From assembly GCF_023053635.1 (NCBI RefSeq), contig NC_086172.1, forward strand, positions 122,487,681 through 122,551,680: DNA of 64,000 nucleotides, given 5' to 3'. Positions within the stretch are counted from its first letter, which is position 1. Each line of letters begins with the position of its first letter. A program made the position numbers and the translations under genes. The notes beneath the pieces are model-generated. The model was given only the letters and a program-made list of their open reading frames with translations. It had not been told where the DNA came from and searched no databases. Positions 1 through 11,094 of this stretch are shown piece by piece. The DNA is from Elgaria multicarinata webbii (taxonomy: Eukaryota > Chordata > Lepidosauria > Squamata > Anguidae).

Positions 1-325
1 AGTATTGGAATGTGGTTTGCTTCAGTAAAACCATAAAGGATGTTCCCACTCTTCCTGCTGCATCAGGTATAAAATGTGATTCCCTTGAAGTGATATAAGT
101 GGGTGATGACAACTAGATGCTGATATGACTAATTTATCTAAGAACATGTTCTCTAGTATTCTTGGCAGTAGCTATATCACTGTTGTCCTTAATTCGGGAT
201 CCTAATATTCCTTCCCCTCTGCTGACCTTATTTGTCCTTATTTAGATTTGTTCTAGGTATTTTCCATGGGGTCAGTAGAAGAGTGCCTCTTTGTGTTAGA
301 GCCCTATAACTGTTTAATTCATTCG

Positions 326-690
326 TTCATTTATTTTATTTACAATATTTATATACTGCTCCCCATTCAAGAATTTCGGAGCAGTGAATAAATACAATAA
401 AAGAATAAAAACACATTTTTAAAAGAAACAAAGTGCAAATAAAGGGAATGGTCATTAAGGGAAGGCTTCCTGGAACAGCAATGTTTTCAGGAGGCGCTGG
501 AAGGAATACAAAGTTGGCACCTGCCTGACCTCCAAAGGCAAGGAATTCCATATGAAGGGGCCACCACACTGAAGGCTCTTCTCCTGGTGGACTCCAGTCA
601 GACCATACGTCCATGTGGACACACCAGGAGCATGCCCTCAGATGACCTCAGTGACCAGGGAGGTTGATAGGGGAGAAGGTGCTCTCTTCA
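326..690 (-). mobile_element. L2-clade LINE 3' fragment, diverged
   Basis: The segment opens with a TTTATTTTATTTACAA stretch followed by a block that resembles, in diverged form, the reverse complement of the ACCGCC...GGGCGG 3' end of the younger L2 copies here. Beyond it, motifs for shortening the terminal ORF (a 'TTCCATATGAAGGGGCCACC' block) match the C-terminal WNELP region of the L2 ORF in antisense. It is older than the copies at 25.5 and 36.5 kb. Confidence 0.5.
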
Positions 691-718
691 TGCCATCAGA
701 AAGGTGAGTCTTTGAGGT

Positions 719-835
719 CACAGTCCTATGCATGTTTAGATAGAAAAAAGGCCTACAACTCCCAGCATTCCCCAGCCAGCAATGCTGGGAGTTGTGGGAC
801 TTTCTCTGGCTAAACATGCATAGGATTGCACCCTA
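719..835. mobile_element. N-MITE palindromic repeat
   Basis: Inverted arms: CCTATGCATGTTTAG on the left pairs with CTAAACATGCATAGG on the right, and the inner ACTCCCAGCATT / AATGCTGGGAGT continues the palindrome. Related copies lie at 15424, 26536 and 60099. Confidence 0.7.
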
Positions 836-1857
836 AGGTGGTACAATATTCCTCGTCTCTTTCTTGCTATGGGCAGGCAGGGCTGTTCTTCTCGATTCCA
901 GCAGTAATAGCTTAATTGTATAAAGGGTTCGGAAGTGTACTCATTGCCTCAGTGGAAGGAATTTATCAAAATAGTGCTGATCTGTATCACTTAGCCACAC
1001 TAAGGTTATACAAAGAGCAGCAAATCCTCTGGGGTGTAACAGTTGGTCTGTTCTTAACCTCAGCTTCTTATCTCTCACAGACAGCTTCCAGTTCCTCCCC
1101 TTGCCACCAGCATTGTGGCAATACAATTTCACAGGGGCCCACACCACAATGGGTACGTACAGAAGGGTATGAATGCCCACACTATTCACAATAGCACATG
1201 TTCATACTCAGATTTAGCAGTTTTTTAAAATCTCAATCCTGGAACACTAAAATATTTGAAGCAACCAAACAACAGAATGATATCAGTCCAATAGAATGGT
1301 CAGATAGCTGCAGGAAACAGGTAAGCAGCAGTATTTTCCACAGAAATTGACAACATGCTTAAATTCTAGTTATATCAATGGGATTTAACCACACAGTTAA
1401 GTATCTATAGTCCACTGATTCAATTTAAGTGTGCCTATAGATTGTTTGTTTAAGCATTTTTGACCCACACTTGGGTTGAATGATTCTCCAAGATGGCTTA
1501 AAATAATTAAAAACCCACAATAAAAATGGTAAAAAAGAAGAAGAAACAAACAAAACCACAGCAGTAAAATTCCACAGAAGCTGAAACTCACAAATAAGTC
1601 CCAAAAGCCTTTTGAAAAACAGTAGCAAAACCAGGCACCTAAAAACACACACACATCAAGGAGTGAGGTGAACTTCCCTAGTGAGGGAGTTCTTTCATTT
1701 TGGTGCCTTGAGAAGTCACACACTGCACCTCAGTTAATGTGGGTACCAGGAACAATTCCTTTGAGGAAAAGCTTAATGTGTGTGTAGGTTCATAATGCGG
1801 TTTTTTATTTTATATAAATGAATAGGTTATCCTTACAAGAGTTTGCCTAAGGCCACT
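836..1857. other. No gene recognised; short low-complexity tracts only
   Basis: The open frames here are short and show no family resemblance that I recognise. The sequence is AT-rich in places (1500-1660) and contains no clear repeat ends. Confidence 0.5.
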
Positions 1858-2002
1858 TAGGCTTTCTACACCTGCCTTTTCCCCCAGGATTGTCCCAGGA
1901 TCATCCCTGTGCATGCAGATGACACACAGGGGATCCCAGGAGCAGGCAGGGAGGATCCCTCCATTTTCCTGGGATAATCCTTAGGTGTAGAAAGGGCCTT
2001 AG
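1858..2002. mobile_element. Palindromic MITE ending TTTCTACACCTGCC
   Basis: GGCTTTCTACACC at the left end pairs with GGTGTAGAAAGGGCC at the right end, and CCCAGGATTGTCCC is mirrored by CCTGGGATAATCC inside. The unit is about 145 bp with no coding capacity, as expected for a non-autonomous DNA transposon. The superfamily cannot be set without a clear target duplication. Confidence 0.65.
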
Positions 2003-2194
2003 TGAATTTGCAGCTGAGGCAAAATTTGAACCAGGGACTTCTTGGCTCACACTCTTAGCAGCTATGTTACACCAGCTACACAACTCTTTTCTTGGTTGTG
2101 CTGAGAGGAGAATCGTATTTTTCTGGCAACTGCAATTTGTAGTTTGAATGATGGAACAGAGCAATTTTCCAGCAGCAGAAGCACAACTTGTGTT

Positions 2195-2612
2195 GGTTAC
2201 GACCTATGAAGCCCTATATGGCTTGGGACCAGGCTTCCTGAAAGACCGGCTTATCCCATATGAACCTGTCCAGTCCTTAAGATCTTCTGGAGAGGCCCTT
2301 CTTTCATCAGAGGCATGTTTGGTGGCGATGCAAGAGGTGGTCTTTTCGATGGCTGCTCCCAGGTTGTAGAACTCCCTCCCAAGGGAGGCTAGGTTTACTC
2401 CCTCTCAGTTATCCTTCCAACGGCAGGCAAAGACCACTTTATTCGAGAAGGCTTTTAGCCTGTAAGTGGGTCTGTGGGTTGGGTGCTGTTTTTATTCTGT
2501 AATTATTAAGTTTTTATCATTATTTAATGTGTTTTATTTTAATCTATTTCAAATTGGTTTTGTAAGCTGCCATTATTTGGTAAAAGGTGAGGTATAAATC
2601 ACAGATAAATAA
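2195..2612 (+). mobile_element. L2-clade LINE 3' end, old subfamily
   Basis: Translated pieces read YEALYGLGPGFLKDRLIPYE and then a WNSLPREARF-like block, the conserved C-terminus of the L2 ORF seen intact at 23.6-24.8 kb. The 3' tail (GTAAGCTGCC ... GGTGAGGTATAAAT) differs from the main subfamily, so this is a separate and older lineage. Coding frames are broken. Confidence 0.7.
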
Positions 2613-3429
2613 TCTTCAGCAAGAAGATGTCCATAATAAAGGAGTTACAAAGTTATGCAGACGTTCTGAACAAGATATTCTCCATACATATCTTAAAGAG
2701 CCCTCACAGCAGAACATATACAAAATGGGGTGTGTGTGTGTGTGTATGTGTCTGGAAAGCGAGATCAGGCCCTCTACTTTTAGATGAAAAGGAAACTCTC
2801 AGCGGGAGGTGGGAGAAAGAAGATCTCATTCCTCCAGCAGAAATAACTTTTCTCAGACTGTAATCTCATGATTCAGCATCTCTTGTGCCAATTTACGGTA
2901 ACAAGGGAGACAAGAGGTGGCCCGTATGGGAACGAATGTTGACAAAGAGGCTTCTTGTACAACTTCCTCTGGATTCCCTGCTGGGCTCTGTCAAGATTGG
3001 GTTAGCTAGTAGCACAATCTCAGAATGCAGGGGTGGTTGGGGTTGGGGAGAGGCAGTTTTTGGCCTCTTGTGTTGCAGTCCCTGTGAGGGCAAGAGTGGA
3101 CTTGGGCTGAGAATGAGGAAGGAGGGAAGAGATCAAAACATCACTCCCCCTAGCCTGATGTGTTCCAGCTCCTTCACTGTCAGAGAAAGAGCAAGTTCAT
3201 TCACTTGCTTGCTCATGTTATTCATGACATGTGTTAATCGGTTGTTGTTAGTTCCCCTGCAAAGGTCATGGCCTCTGATCAAATGAAGCACCTACAAAAC
3301 AAAAAGGACCATGTTTGGGGAGGAGGCCCTTATCCTGGGTTGGCCCCTATATATCACATGATGAAGATTACTAATAGCATTCCCTTCCCCCTCAAAACCT
3401 CTCAGTTTGTTTTTCCTTTTATCTGTCAT

Positions 3430-3650
3430 CTTACATGAGGCTGATAATCCGCTGTATCTACTTTAATTTTCATCACAGAATTGAGATCTGACCACTAAAT
3501 GAAGAGCGTTTCCTGTCCTGCTTTTCCACTACATAACCTCTAGGTGGCACAGTGGTATAGTGGAATAGCACAAATACACAAGAGGAAATTGCACTTTCTT
3601 TTGCTTAGATAATTAAATTTTCCCTGCTCTAAACAAACTCACCAAAAGTG
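3430..3650 (-). repeat. Dispersed repeat, copy 1 of 3
   Basis: Contains CTACATAACCTCTAGGTGGC and TTTCCTGTCCTGCTTTTC. The reverse complement of both recurs at about 21470-21560 and a weaker copy lies at 13455-13600, so this is an interspersed family of unknown class. Confidence 0.55.
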
Positions 3651-3739
3651 CTGGTTAGACACAGAAGCGAAACTGAAGGGTCACACTGTTGTCTAAAGAA
3701 CCCGTAAATAACTTTTAGTAAGGAATGATGTCATTTAGT

Positions 3740-3750
3740 AAGGAATGATG
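3740..3750 (+). repeat. Left target-site duplication of BovB
   Basis: AAGGAATGATG is repeated exactly at 4948-4958. A further copy of AGGAATGATG at 3721-3730 makes a short tandem of the pre-insertion site (TTAGTAAGGAATGATG twice). Confidence 0.9.
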
Positions 3751-4947
3751 CCAAGCTGGGTTTAGAAAAGGCAGAGGAACTAGAGACCAAATTGCCAATA
3801 TCCATTGGATAATGGAAAAAGCCAGGGAGTTCCAGAAAAACATCTACTTCTGTTTTATTGACTATTCTAAAGCCTTTGACTGTGTGGATCATAACAAACT
3901 GTGGCAAGTTCTTGGTGGTATGGGGATACCAAGTCATCTTGTCTGCCTCCTGAGGAATCTGTATAATGAACAAGTAGCAACAGTAAGAACAGACCACGGA
4001 ACAACGGACTGGTTTAAGATTGGGAAAGGAATACGGCAGGGTTGTATACTCTCACCTTACCTATTCAACTTGTATGCAGAACACATCATGCGACGTGCTG
4101 GGCTTGACGAATCCAAGGCTGGAGTTAAAATCGCAGGAAGAAACATTAACAACCTCAGATATGCAGATGACACCACTTTGATGGCTGAAAGCGAGGAGGA
4201 GCTGAGGAGCCTTATGACAAAGGTGAAAGAAGAAAGTGCAAAAGCTGGGTTGCAGTTAAACCTCAAAAAAACCAAGATTATGGCAACCAGCTTGATTGAT
4301 AACTGGCAAATAGAGGGAGAAAACGTGGAGGCAGTGACAGACTTTGTATTTCTGGGTGCAAAGATTACTGCAGACGCTGACTGCAGCCAGGAAATCAGAA
4401 GACGTTTACTTCTTGGGAGGAGAGCAATGACAAATCTTGATAAAATAGTTAAGAGCAGAGACACCACACTGACAACAAAGGTCCGCATAGTTAAAGCTAT
4501 TGTATTCCCCGTAGTAACCTATGGCTGCGAGAGCTGGACCATAAGGAAAGCTGAGCGAAGGAAGATAGATGCTTTTGAACTGTGGTGTTGGAGGAAAATT
4601 CTGAGAGTGCCTTGGACTGCAAGAAGATCAAACCAGTCCATACTCCAGGAAATGAAGCCAGACTGCTCACTTGAGGGAATGGTATTAAAGGCAAAACTGA
4701 AGTACTTTGGCCACATAATGAGAAGACAGGATACCCTGGAGAAGAGGCTGATGCTAGGGAAAGTGGAAGGCAAAAGGAAGAGGGGCTGACCAAGGGCAAG
4801 ATGGATGGATGATATTCTGGAGGTGACAGACTTGACCTTGGGGGAGCTAGGGGTGGCGACAGCCGACAGAAAGCTCTGGCGTGGGCTGGTCCATGAAGTC
4901 ACGAAGAGTCGGAAACGACTGAACGAATAAGCAACAACAACAACGAC
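3751..4947 (+). mobile_element. BovB (RTE-clade) LINE, 5'-truncated
   Basis: This is a 3' portion of a BovB non-LTR retrotransposon, about 1.2 kb. The reading frame starts inside the reverse transcriptase (CQAGFRKGRGTRDQ), continues through FIDYSKAFDCVDHNKLW, GIRQGCILSPYLFNLYAEHI and the catalytic RYADDTTLMAE, and then FGHIMRRQDTLEKRLMLG. The frame is open from about 3752 to 4786, where GGC-TGA interrupts the conserved GRPRARW block (CGA to TGA is the likely change). After that one stop it continues to about 4928 and ends KSRKRLNE, the usual BovB C-terminus. The 3' end is a short CAACAACAACAACGAC run. It is flanked by an 11-bp direct repeat AAGGAATGATG at 3740-3750 and 4948-4958. BovB is known for horizontal transfer between squamates and ruminants, among others. 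One in-frame stop implies a fairly recent insertion. Confidence 0.93.
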
Positions 4948-4958
4948 AAGGAATGATG
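4948..4958 (+). repeat. Right target-site duplication of BovB
   Basis: An exact 11-base match to the left duplication, directly after the (CAA)n tail. Confidence 0.9.
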
Positions 4959-6513
4959 AGCACATGATAAATGCCTCATGTAGAAAAGCCCCATATCTAA
5001 GGGGATCCTGTGTTGTGACTCTCAGACTGTGTACAGTTCATGGCCTGGAGGCTAGTAAAATGACTTAGGCAACACCTGCCATATCCCATGCCTTCTTCCC
5101 ACAACTTCAACTAAATCTGCAATGCCCAGGGAGTAATATGCCCATTGTTTTCATTTTTGTTCTTTTATAGGAAAATAGTACTATTTTAACAACAAAAACC
5201 AGGTGTGGAAATCAGTTGACCTCTGGAGGAAACAGAAACAAACATTTATTTACTTATTTATAAAAGCATTTCTATACTGGCTTTTGGCACTGACAACACC
5301 CCCTCCCCCCCGGGAGATTATCAACCAATTAAGAGGGGCTACTCAAGGGGCAATTTATTCAACCTCAATCCCCCCTCCCCAATCCACACTCATTTGGAAG
5401 GACTAAGATGGGCTTAATGTACAAGGAGGAAACTTTCTGGCAACCTTTGTCGGACAGAATTTAATTGAGAGTGAACATTTGAGAGTAAACATCTTGGTCA
5501 TGGGGAAAGTCATTGCTGGATTATATGTTACTGTCGGGGTGCCCCCCCCACTTTAATTCCGCTTCCAGATAGTTGTGGAAAGGCAAAGCTTCAGCAGTGT
5601 TAAAGGGCTCCAGTGTGGAAGCAACTAGGAAGGTAGGGGGTGGGAGAGCATAACCTTGTGGTGTGTGATGGGCAAGTTGTGCCATCTTTCAAAAACAACC
5701 AGATGTCTTCAATGCAGAAGAGGAGGGAAGACGCAGCTTCCAAAACTAGCCAAGGGGCTCCCTGGAGCACAGAAAACAAGATAACCACAATCTGTGAGAG
5801 GCATTTTTTAAAAAATAATAATGCTTAAGTAAGATGAAATCAATGGAGTTTTTGCAGTTGTTCATTAACTGTGGTATTCTTTTCTGTCTCCTCAGTTGCA
5901 TTTATCCCCTCTAGCATCCAGTCAATATTTTTTTTCATACTTCCTGTCTTTGGTGTTTATATTGACTTATCAGCTGAGGAATCCTTGAGAATTGCAGATG
6001 CTTCTGAACTATATTCTAGGGCACACATGGAGCTCATACTGACCTTGGTGTTACTCTATATGAATTAGGAATGTGCCATAGAGCACAGCTCTTGCTCCGC
6101 TGCACTGGCACACTGCAGGAGGAGAGTGGTAGGCATGCTATAGTTCAAACAACTTTCTGAAATGCGTTGGTAAATATTTTTAATTACCCCTTTGCCTCTG
6201 GTTTTTTTTTGGGGGGGGTTCCCTTCCTTTTTGGCTTATGCTATATTTCAGACAGCTTTCTGTTCTATTACCTAAAGCTGTTTTTCTGTAGCATCACTTT
6301 TTCCAGCCCCATTTATTGTGCACAGATGGGCTAATACATTGTTGTTCCTCAAATGGAATTTGCAGAACAATCCCAAAACGAATAAAATCAGAAAATCAGA
6401 TCGCTCCTCAAGTATACTCAAGCGTGGACCATCTCACACTTCAAGCCTTGAAGTTTAGACAGCAATGTAGTTTTATTTGGCCCCCTGGAGACTGCCCCAG
6501 TCTTAATCTAGAC
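4959..6513. other. No gene recognised
   Basis: Non-coding stretch. A possible LINE tail-like segment (TTTATTTACTTATTTATAAAAGC, antisense) starts near 5244, but no diagnostic block follows. Short homopolymers occur at 5304 and 6206. Confidence 0.45.
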
Positions 6514-6647
6514 CAGGCATGCGGAACCATGTGACCTTCCAGATGTTGCTGGACTACAAGTCCTATCCAATGCAGTCAGCATGGCAAATGGCTAAAGATT
6601 ATGGAAGTTGTAGTCCAGCAATATCTGGAGGGCCACAGGTTCCCCAC
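6514..6647. mobile_element. P-MITE (palindromic hAT-like MITE)
   Basis: The left arm runs CAGGCATGCGGAACCATGTG, then CTTCCAGATGTTGCTGGACT. The right arm is its complement (TAGTCCAGCAATATCTGG, GGCCACAGGTTCCCC). This about 130-bp palindrome is the commonest repeat in the window, with more than 18 copies. Confidence 0.8.
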
Positions 6648-6649
6648 TT

Positions 6650-7088
6650 AAGAACATAAGAGCCATGCTGGATCAGACCAAGGGTCCATCTAGTCCAGCA
6701 CTCTGTTCACACAGTGGCCAACCAGCTGTCAACCAGGGACCAACCACGCAGGACATGGTGCAACAGCACCCTCCCACCAATGTTCCCCAGCAACTGGTGT
6801 ATATAGGCTTGCTGCTTCTGATACTGGAGGAAGCACATAGCCATCAGAACTAGTATCCATTGATAGTCTTCTCCTCCAGGAGTTTATCCAACCCCCTTTG
6901 AAAGCTATCCAAATTGGTGGCCATCACTACATCATGTGGTAGTGTGTTCCATAATTTAACTATGCACTGTGTGAAGAAGTACTTCCTTTTCTCTGTCCTG
7001 AATCTCCCACCAATAAACTTTATGGGATGACCCCAAGTTCTAATATTATAGGAGAGGGGGAAAATGTCTCCCTTCTGTTCTAAACATT
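6650..7088 (-). mobile_element. CR1/L3-type LINE 3' fragment
   Basis: The + strand begins AAGAACATAAGAGCCATGCT, then GGATCAGACCAAGGGTCCAT. In antisense the distal part encodes a decayed FFTQCIVKLWNTLPHDVV-like block, which is the C-terminal domain seen better at 33.4-33.9 kb. It abuts the P-MITE at 6514-6647. Confidence 0.75.
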
Positions 7089-7981
7089 TGGAATGGCAAT
7101 AGCAACAGTGTCTTCAGTCGAAGACCCGGTTGATCTCCAGAAGTCGTAGCAATTTTGGCCAGGCTGGGTTTTCATTCCTTCATTCCTACTGCACAACTTT
7201 TCTCTGGTTTAAAGAAAGCTTGACATCTGGAGCTGTTGACAACGGTGTCAAAACTGCCAAACTGATATATTATAAAAGCATCATGAGATTTTTAAAAATA
7301 ATAACAATACATACAGGATGCTCCTATGAAATTCTTTTTAATTTTCATTCAGCTTTTTCACCTGCTAGAGCTCATATCTCTGGTGTTCCAAGTGTTTCTC
7401 TTTGAAACCACAGAACAAGTTACTTCTGCTTTAAATGAAAGCAGAAATACTCCAGCACTTTCATACCCTTGCATCTGAAGGTCTGAACATAACTTAAGGG
7501 CATATCTGTGAAGGAGTGTCTACTGCAAAAACAAAAGTATAGGAAGCAGTAGTGAGAAAAGAAAGTACAATGGGATGCAAAGTTTTGTGCACTGGCTTAG
7601 CTCCTTTCCCAACCATAGGGCCCCCACTAACTAGGGACACCCCATGATTTCCTCGTGACATTCCAGAGTGGTAACAGTGTTATTCTGTTGCAACAAAAAA
7701 CAGCAAAGAGGGCCACGGTACCTTGGAGATAAACAGATTTGTTATGTTATGAATCTTCATGGACAAGAGTTACTTCATCAGATTCATACTTCTGATGAAA
7801 TGGTCCCCAGCCCAGTTAAGCTTATGGCACAATAAATCTCCAGATTTTCAAAGTGCCACAACACTCTTTGTTTCCATGGTTCCCTTTCTTTATTGTGATG
7901 AACAATGCTGGCTGTGCATGGGGCATTATTTAAAACAATAATATGTAGTCAACCAAGTATTGATTACATTCATATTTCAAT
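7089..7981. other. No gene; short dispersed repeat piece at about 7700-7800
   Basis: A segment near 7708 (GGGCCACGGTACCTTGGAG, then AAACAGATTTGTTATG) resembles pieces near 33050 and 54690, so it is a fragment of an interspersed repeat of unknown class. The rest shows nothing I can name. Confidence 0.4.
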
Positions 7982-8457
7982 TAGAACTGTGCACAGACAC
8001 ACACCCCCGAACCGCTTCGTGGCCCGATCTGCAACTTTCGGATTGAGCCGATTCGCTTCGGGCTGATCCGCCCCTCCCCCGCTCTGCGGAGTGAGATCCG
8101 GAGGGGCGGATTGACATTTTGTCCCCCCTTTCCTACTTACTTGCCTCCGCGGCAGAAGGCCACGGCCTGGTCTTCCGGTTTGAGCCCGCGGCGTCAGTTG
8201 AAGCCAGTGACAGAGGCAGGTAAGCCCCCCTTCCCCCTGCCCCCTTACCTGGCTCTGCCGCTGGCGCCACACAGACTGCGGCGCCAGTGCCAGGTAAGCC
8301 CCCTCTCCCCCACTTACCTGCGTCTGGAGCTCCGGATCAAGGTGAACCACTTCGCCTCAATCCTCAGCTCCCCTGACCCGATCTGCCTCCATCTTTAGCT
8401 GAGGCAGATCAGGTCGCTCCGGATTCGCCTATCCGGGTGGAGTGGAGCACAGCCCTA
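7982..8457. mobile_element. hAT-like non-autonomous element (TAG...TGTGC ends)
   Basis: The left end TAGAACTGTGC and the complement of the right end, TAGGGCTGTGC, form a terminal inverted repeat. The element is flanked by an exact 8-bp direct repeat ATTTCAAT (7974-7981 and 8458-8465). Eight-base duplications and TAGGG-type ends are hallmarks of the hAT superfamily, where Ac ends in TAGGGATGAAA. The 476-bp interior is GC-rich and CpG-rich and contains no transposase frame. Confidence 0.85.
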
Positions 8458-8465
8458 ATTTCAAT

Positions 8466-9619
8466 GCATATTTTTGAATGTATTTTCTCACGAAATACAC
8501 ATTTCTGAGAGAGTAACACTATCCTTTCCCTGGAGTGTGCTGTGCCTTCCTATGCCCTACCAGTTCTTGTTGAAGGGAAAAGGTGTGGCAGAAGGCGGGC
8601 TTCCTAATTTTTCTCTGTCCATGGATGGAGCAAAATATATCAGTCCCTCCCATTGGGAGGGAAATATTTAAACCAGCCCTTGAGCTGGTCTACATTTTTC
8701 CAGGAACAGAGATGTGGTCAGGGGCTGAGAGCATGTTGGATCCATGGCCTCCCCCACTCCGCCCACTGGCATGTACCCCAAACACCTGTTTCCCTCTCTC
8801 TACGAAGTTGAGGTTCCAACCTTGTAGAGTGAGCCACCATGAAAACCACTGGGGTGGATGGGCAGAGCCAGGAGGGCAGCTCGAAAATCCAGAGAGAAAA
8901 AACCCACCCTTCTGAAGTCAGAGCTATGTCTAAGACCTGGGAGGGTTTTTCCCAATTAATCTTGTGATCCCTGGGACACTGTCTAGTGACCACATGATCA
9001 CAAACTCAGTGTATCTTCCCTCAAATTACACACCCCTAAATGTATTTTATCCTAATAAAGGCATTTTATTTGTATTTTGTTAGTTGTTTTAATCGGATAG
9101 CTGCATTGCAAAATTCAGAAAAGTGTGCAGTTCAAACGATAATGGCATTCTGATCGACTCATTAGCCTGGGACGTGCAGATCTAGATGCAGACTGAACGA
9201 AATCCTTGAGCATCCCTAGCTTGGGTGTTTAGCTTGAAGGATTTGACACACTGAATGAGTAAACACAAGATTCCACACACAAGACCTCTTACTTGTTCCC
9301 CCCAAGATTCCAGAATTTAATCTATGGGATTCTATGAAGGTGAACAGTACCAGGGATTTTTCTGTATCTCTGTTCTATCTTGTCTTTGTCAGCATATTGA
9401 AATAAATGCAAATAGGAGTCTGAGCATTAGAAATGAAAATCACAGGCAACTCTGATCCTCTTCTTTTGTGTGCGTCAACACTGGCAGTTTATGGCAGATT
9501 CAACATGACCTGGATGTGCTGCAGTGCAGAGATAGGCTGCAATACGTCTTACGCAGCGGGCTCAGTTCCTACATGCTCTGCAGAGTGGGAAAGGGTGGGT
9601 CAGTCATAGTTTACATCAG
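8466..9619. other. No gene recognised
   Basis: Non-coding sequence. The open frames at 8583-8993 on both strands overlap each other and have no recognisable domain. Confidence 0.45.
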
Positions 9620-9715
9620 TCATCCCCACCCTGGTGCCCTACAGATGTTTTGTATTGCAATGCCCTTCAGCCCCAGCCAACATGGCCTGTGCTCATGAAT
9701 GCTGGGGTTGGTCAG
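9620..9715. mobile_element. P-MITE, decayed
   Basis: CATCCCCACCCTGGTGCCCT and ACAGATGTTTTG match the left arm. The right arm is lost after AATGCTGGGGTTGG. Confidence 0.5.
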
Positions 9716-11094
9716 GGCTGGCCCTCCTATGAGGCAGAGTGAGGCCCCTACCTCAGGTGGTGGAATGGCGAATCGCACCTCCCCCCCCACCTCTGCAGCA
9801 AGAGATCGGCCAGTGGGAATCTCAAGAGCAGCCACCTGCCCTCTGTTTTGCTCTGAGAGGATCCTCAGAGTTTGCTCTCAGCCACCTGCCCTCTGGCTCG
9901 TCCTGATAATCCTCTCAGCTTCAGCCAGGCGGCAGGCAGGATGGCTTTGTAGGCTTTCCCAAGAGCTGTGCCAGCTGCTAAGTCCAGCCATGCAGCTTTC
10001 CAGAGCAGTGGTGGTACAGAGAAGGGGATGGTGAGCTAAGAGGATGGGGGGCACACATGAAGGGGTGGAGGTGCGACAGGGTAAAAGAAAGGCCCCCCTG
10101 TGGCAGCTCTGGGACGGGGGTGGGGGGATGATGCGGCAGCAGCATGTGTGCTGTCATGCCTCAGGCAGCGAGAGAGCTTGCGCTGGGCCTGGTTGGAGTC
10201 CCAAACATCTGGAGGGCTTCAAGCTGGGGAAGGCTGGTTTACGTCAATGCAATATGCCCTGTCCAGTAGGAATGATGTAAATGTGGGTGTTTTTTTTTTC
10301 AATATCTCTTCATTTGTTTATAAAAGGGTGCATGTCTTGCACTTCCCCAGAAGGAAAAAAAAAACTTTAAGTGAAGTTATGGTACAGCATGGTAGAACAA
10401 AATGTAACAATTGGAAAATGAAGTGTCCACCATCTGATAAAACCCTTTAAAAAACACTTGACTCAGAATCAAGTCCCATTAAGCTCTGTGGGATTTACTC
10501 TCTAGAAAGTGTGTTTAGGGAGTGCAGCATTAGAAACTTTCAGGTACAAAAAGCTATGGAACAAATACAATAATCACTATTTCCCCTTTAAAAAGAAGTA
10601 GAAGAATGGGTTTGACAACTGTTTTTATGATCTTGTATTCTGTTGCCCAAGGCATTTACTGCTCTAGTCTTCCAAACGATGTTATCACAGACACTATAGG
10701 GAAGATATTCAAAGGGTGCTTCCACATGAAGCTTTTATGTCAACATTGCCCTGCCCCATTCACAGAATTGTATTGGGGGTCCAGCCAATGAGGTCTTCCA
10801 ACAAATGTTTGTTATGGTAAAGTTTCATTGACTCAAGATAGTTGCAATCCTGCTCCCCACATGTGAAGAGTAGGACACAGAGATTTCATGCATAGGTTAC
10901 CAAGGGGGTAGGAGGAGGAGGAGGAGAGCATAGGCTGGGCCAGCCTGCTCCTTCCTTCTCTCCATCCCCTGCCACTTAGCAACAACTGCAGGCTATAGTT
11001 CCTTGCACAGACATGGGGCATTGTAGCTGAATGGCCAGTGAAAAGAAGGGGCAAGAAGGAGAGAGGAGCTGGCCAGCACAGACTACTTTCTCTT
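9716..11094. other. No gene; repeat-like GC-rich segment and scattered fragments
   Basis: The segment 9716-9800 (GAGGCAGAGTGAGGCCCCTA) looks like an interspersed repeat by style, but I have no second copy here. A decayed N-MITE-like piece (AAGTCCCATTAAGCTCTGTG) lies at 10470-10530. Confidence 0.35.

Noticed and set aside
3812-4789. 325-residue frame as a host gene
   Set aside because: It is the BovB reverse transcriptase, with YADD-type motif and target-site duplications.
7982-8457. CpG island or promoter
   Set aside because: The CpG-rich block has transposon ends with an exact 8-bp target duplication.
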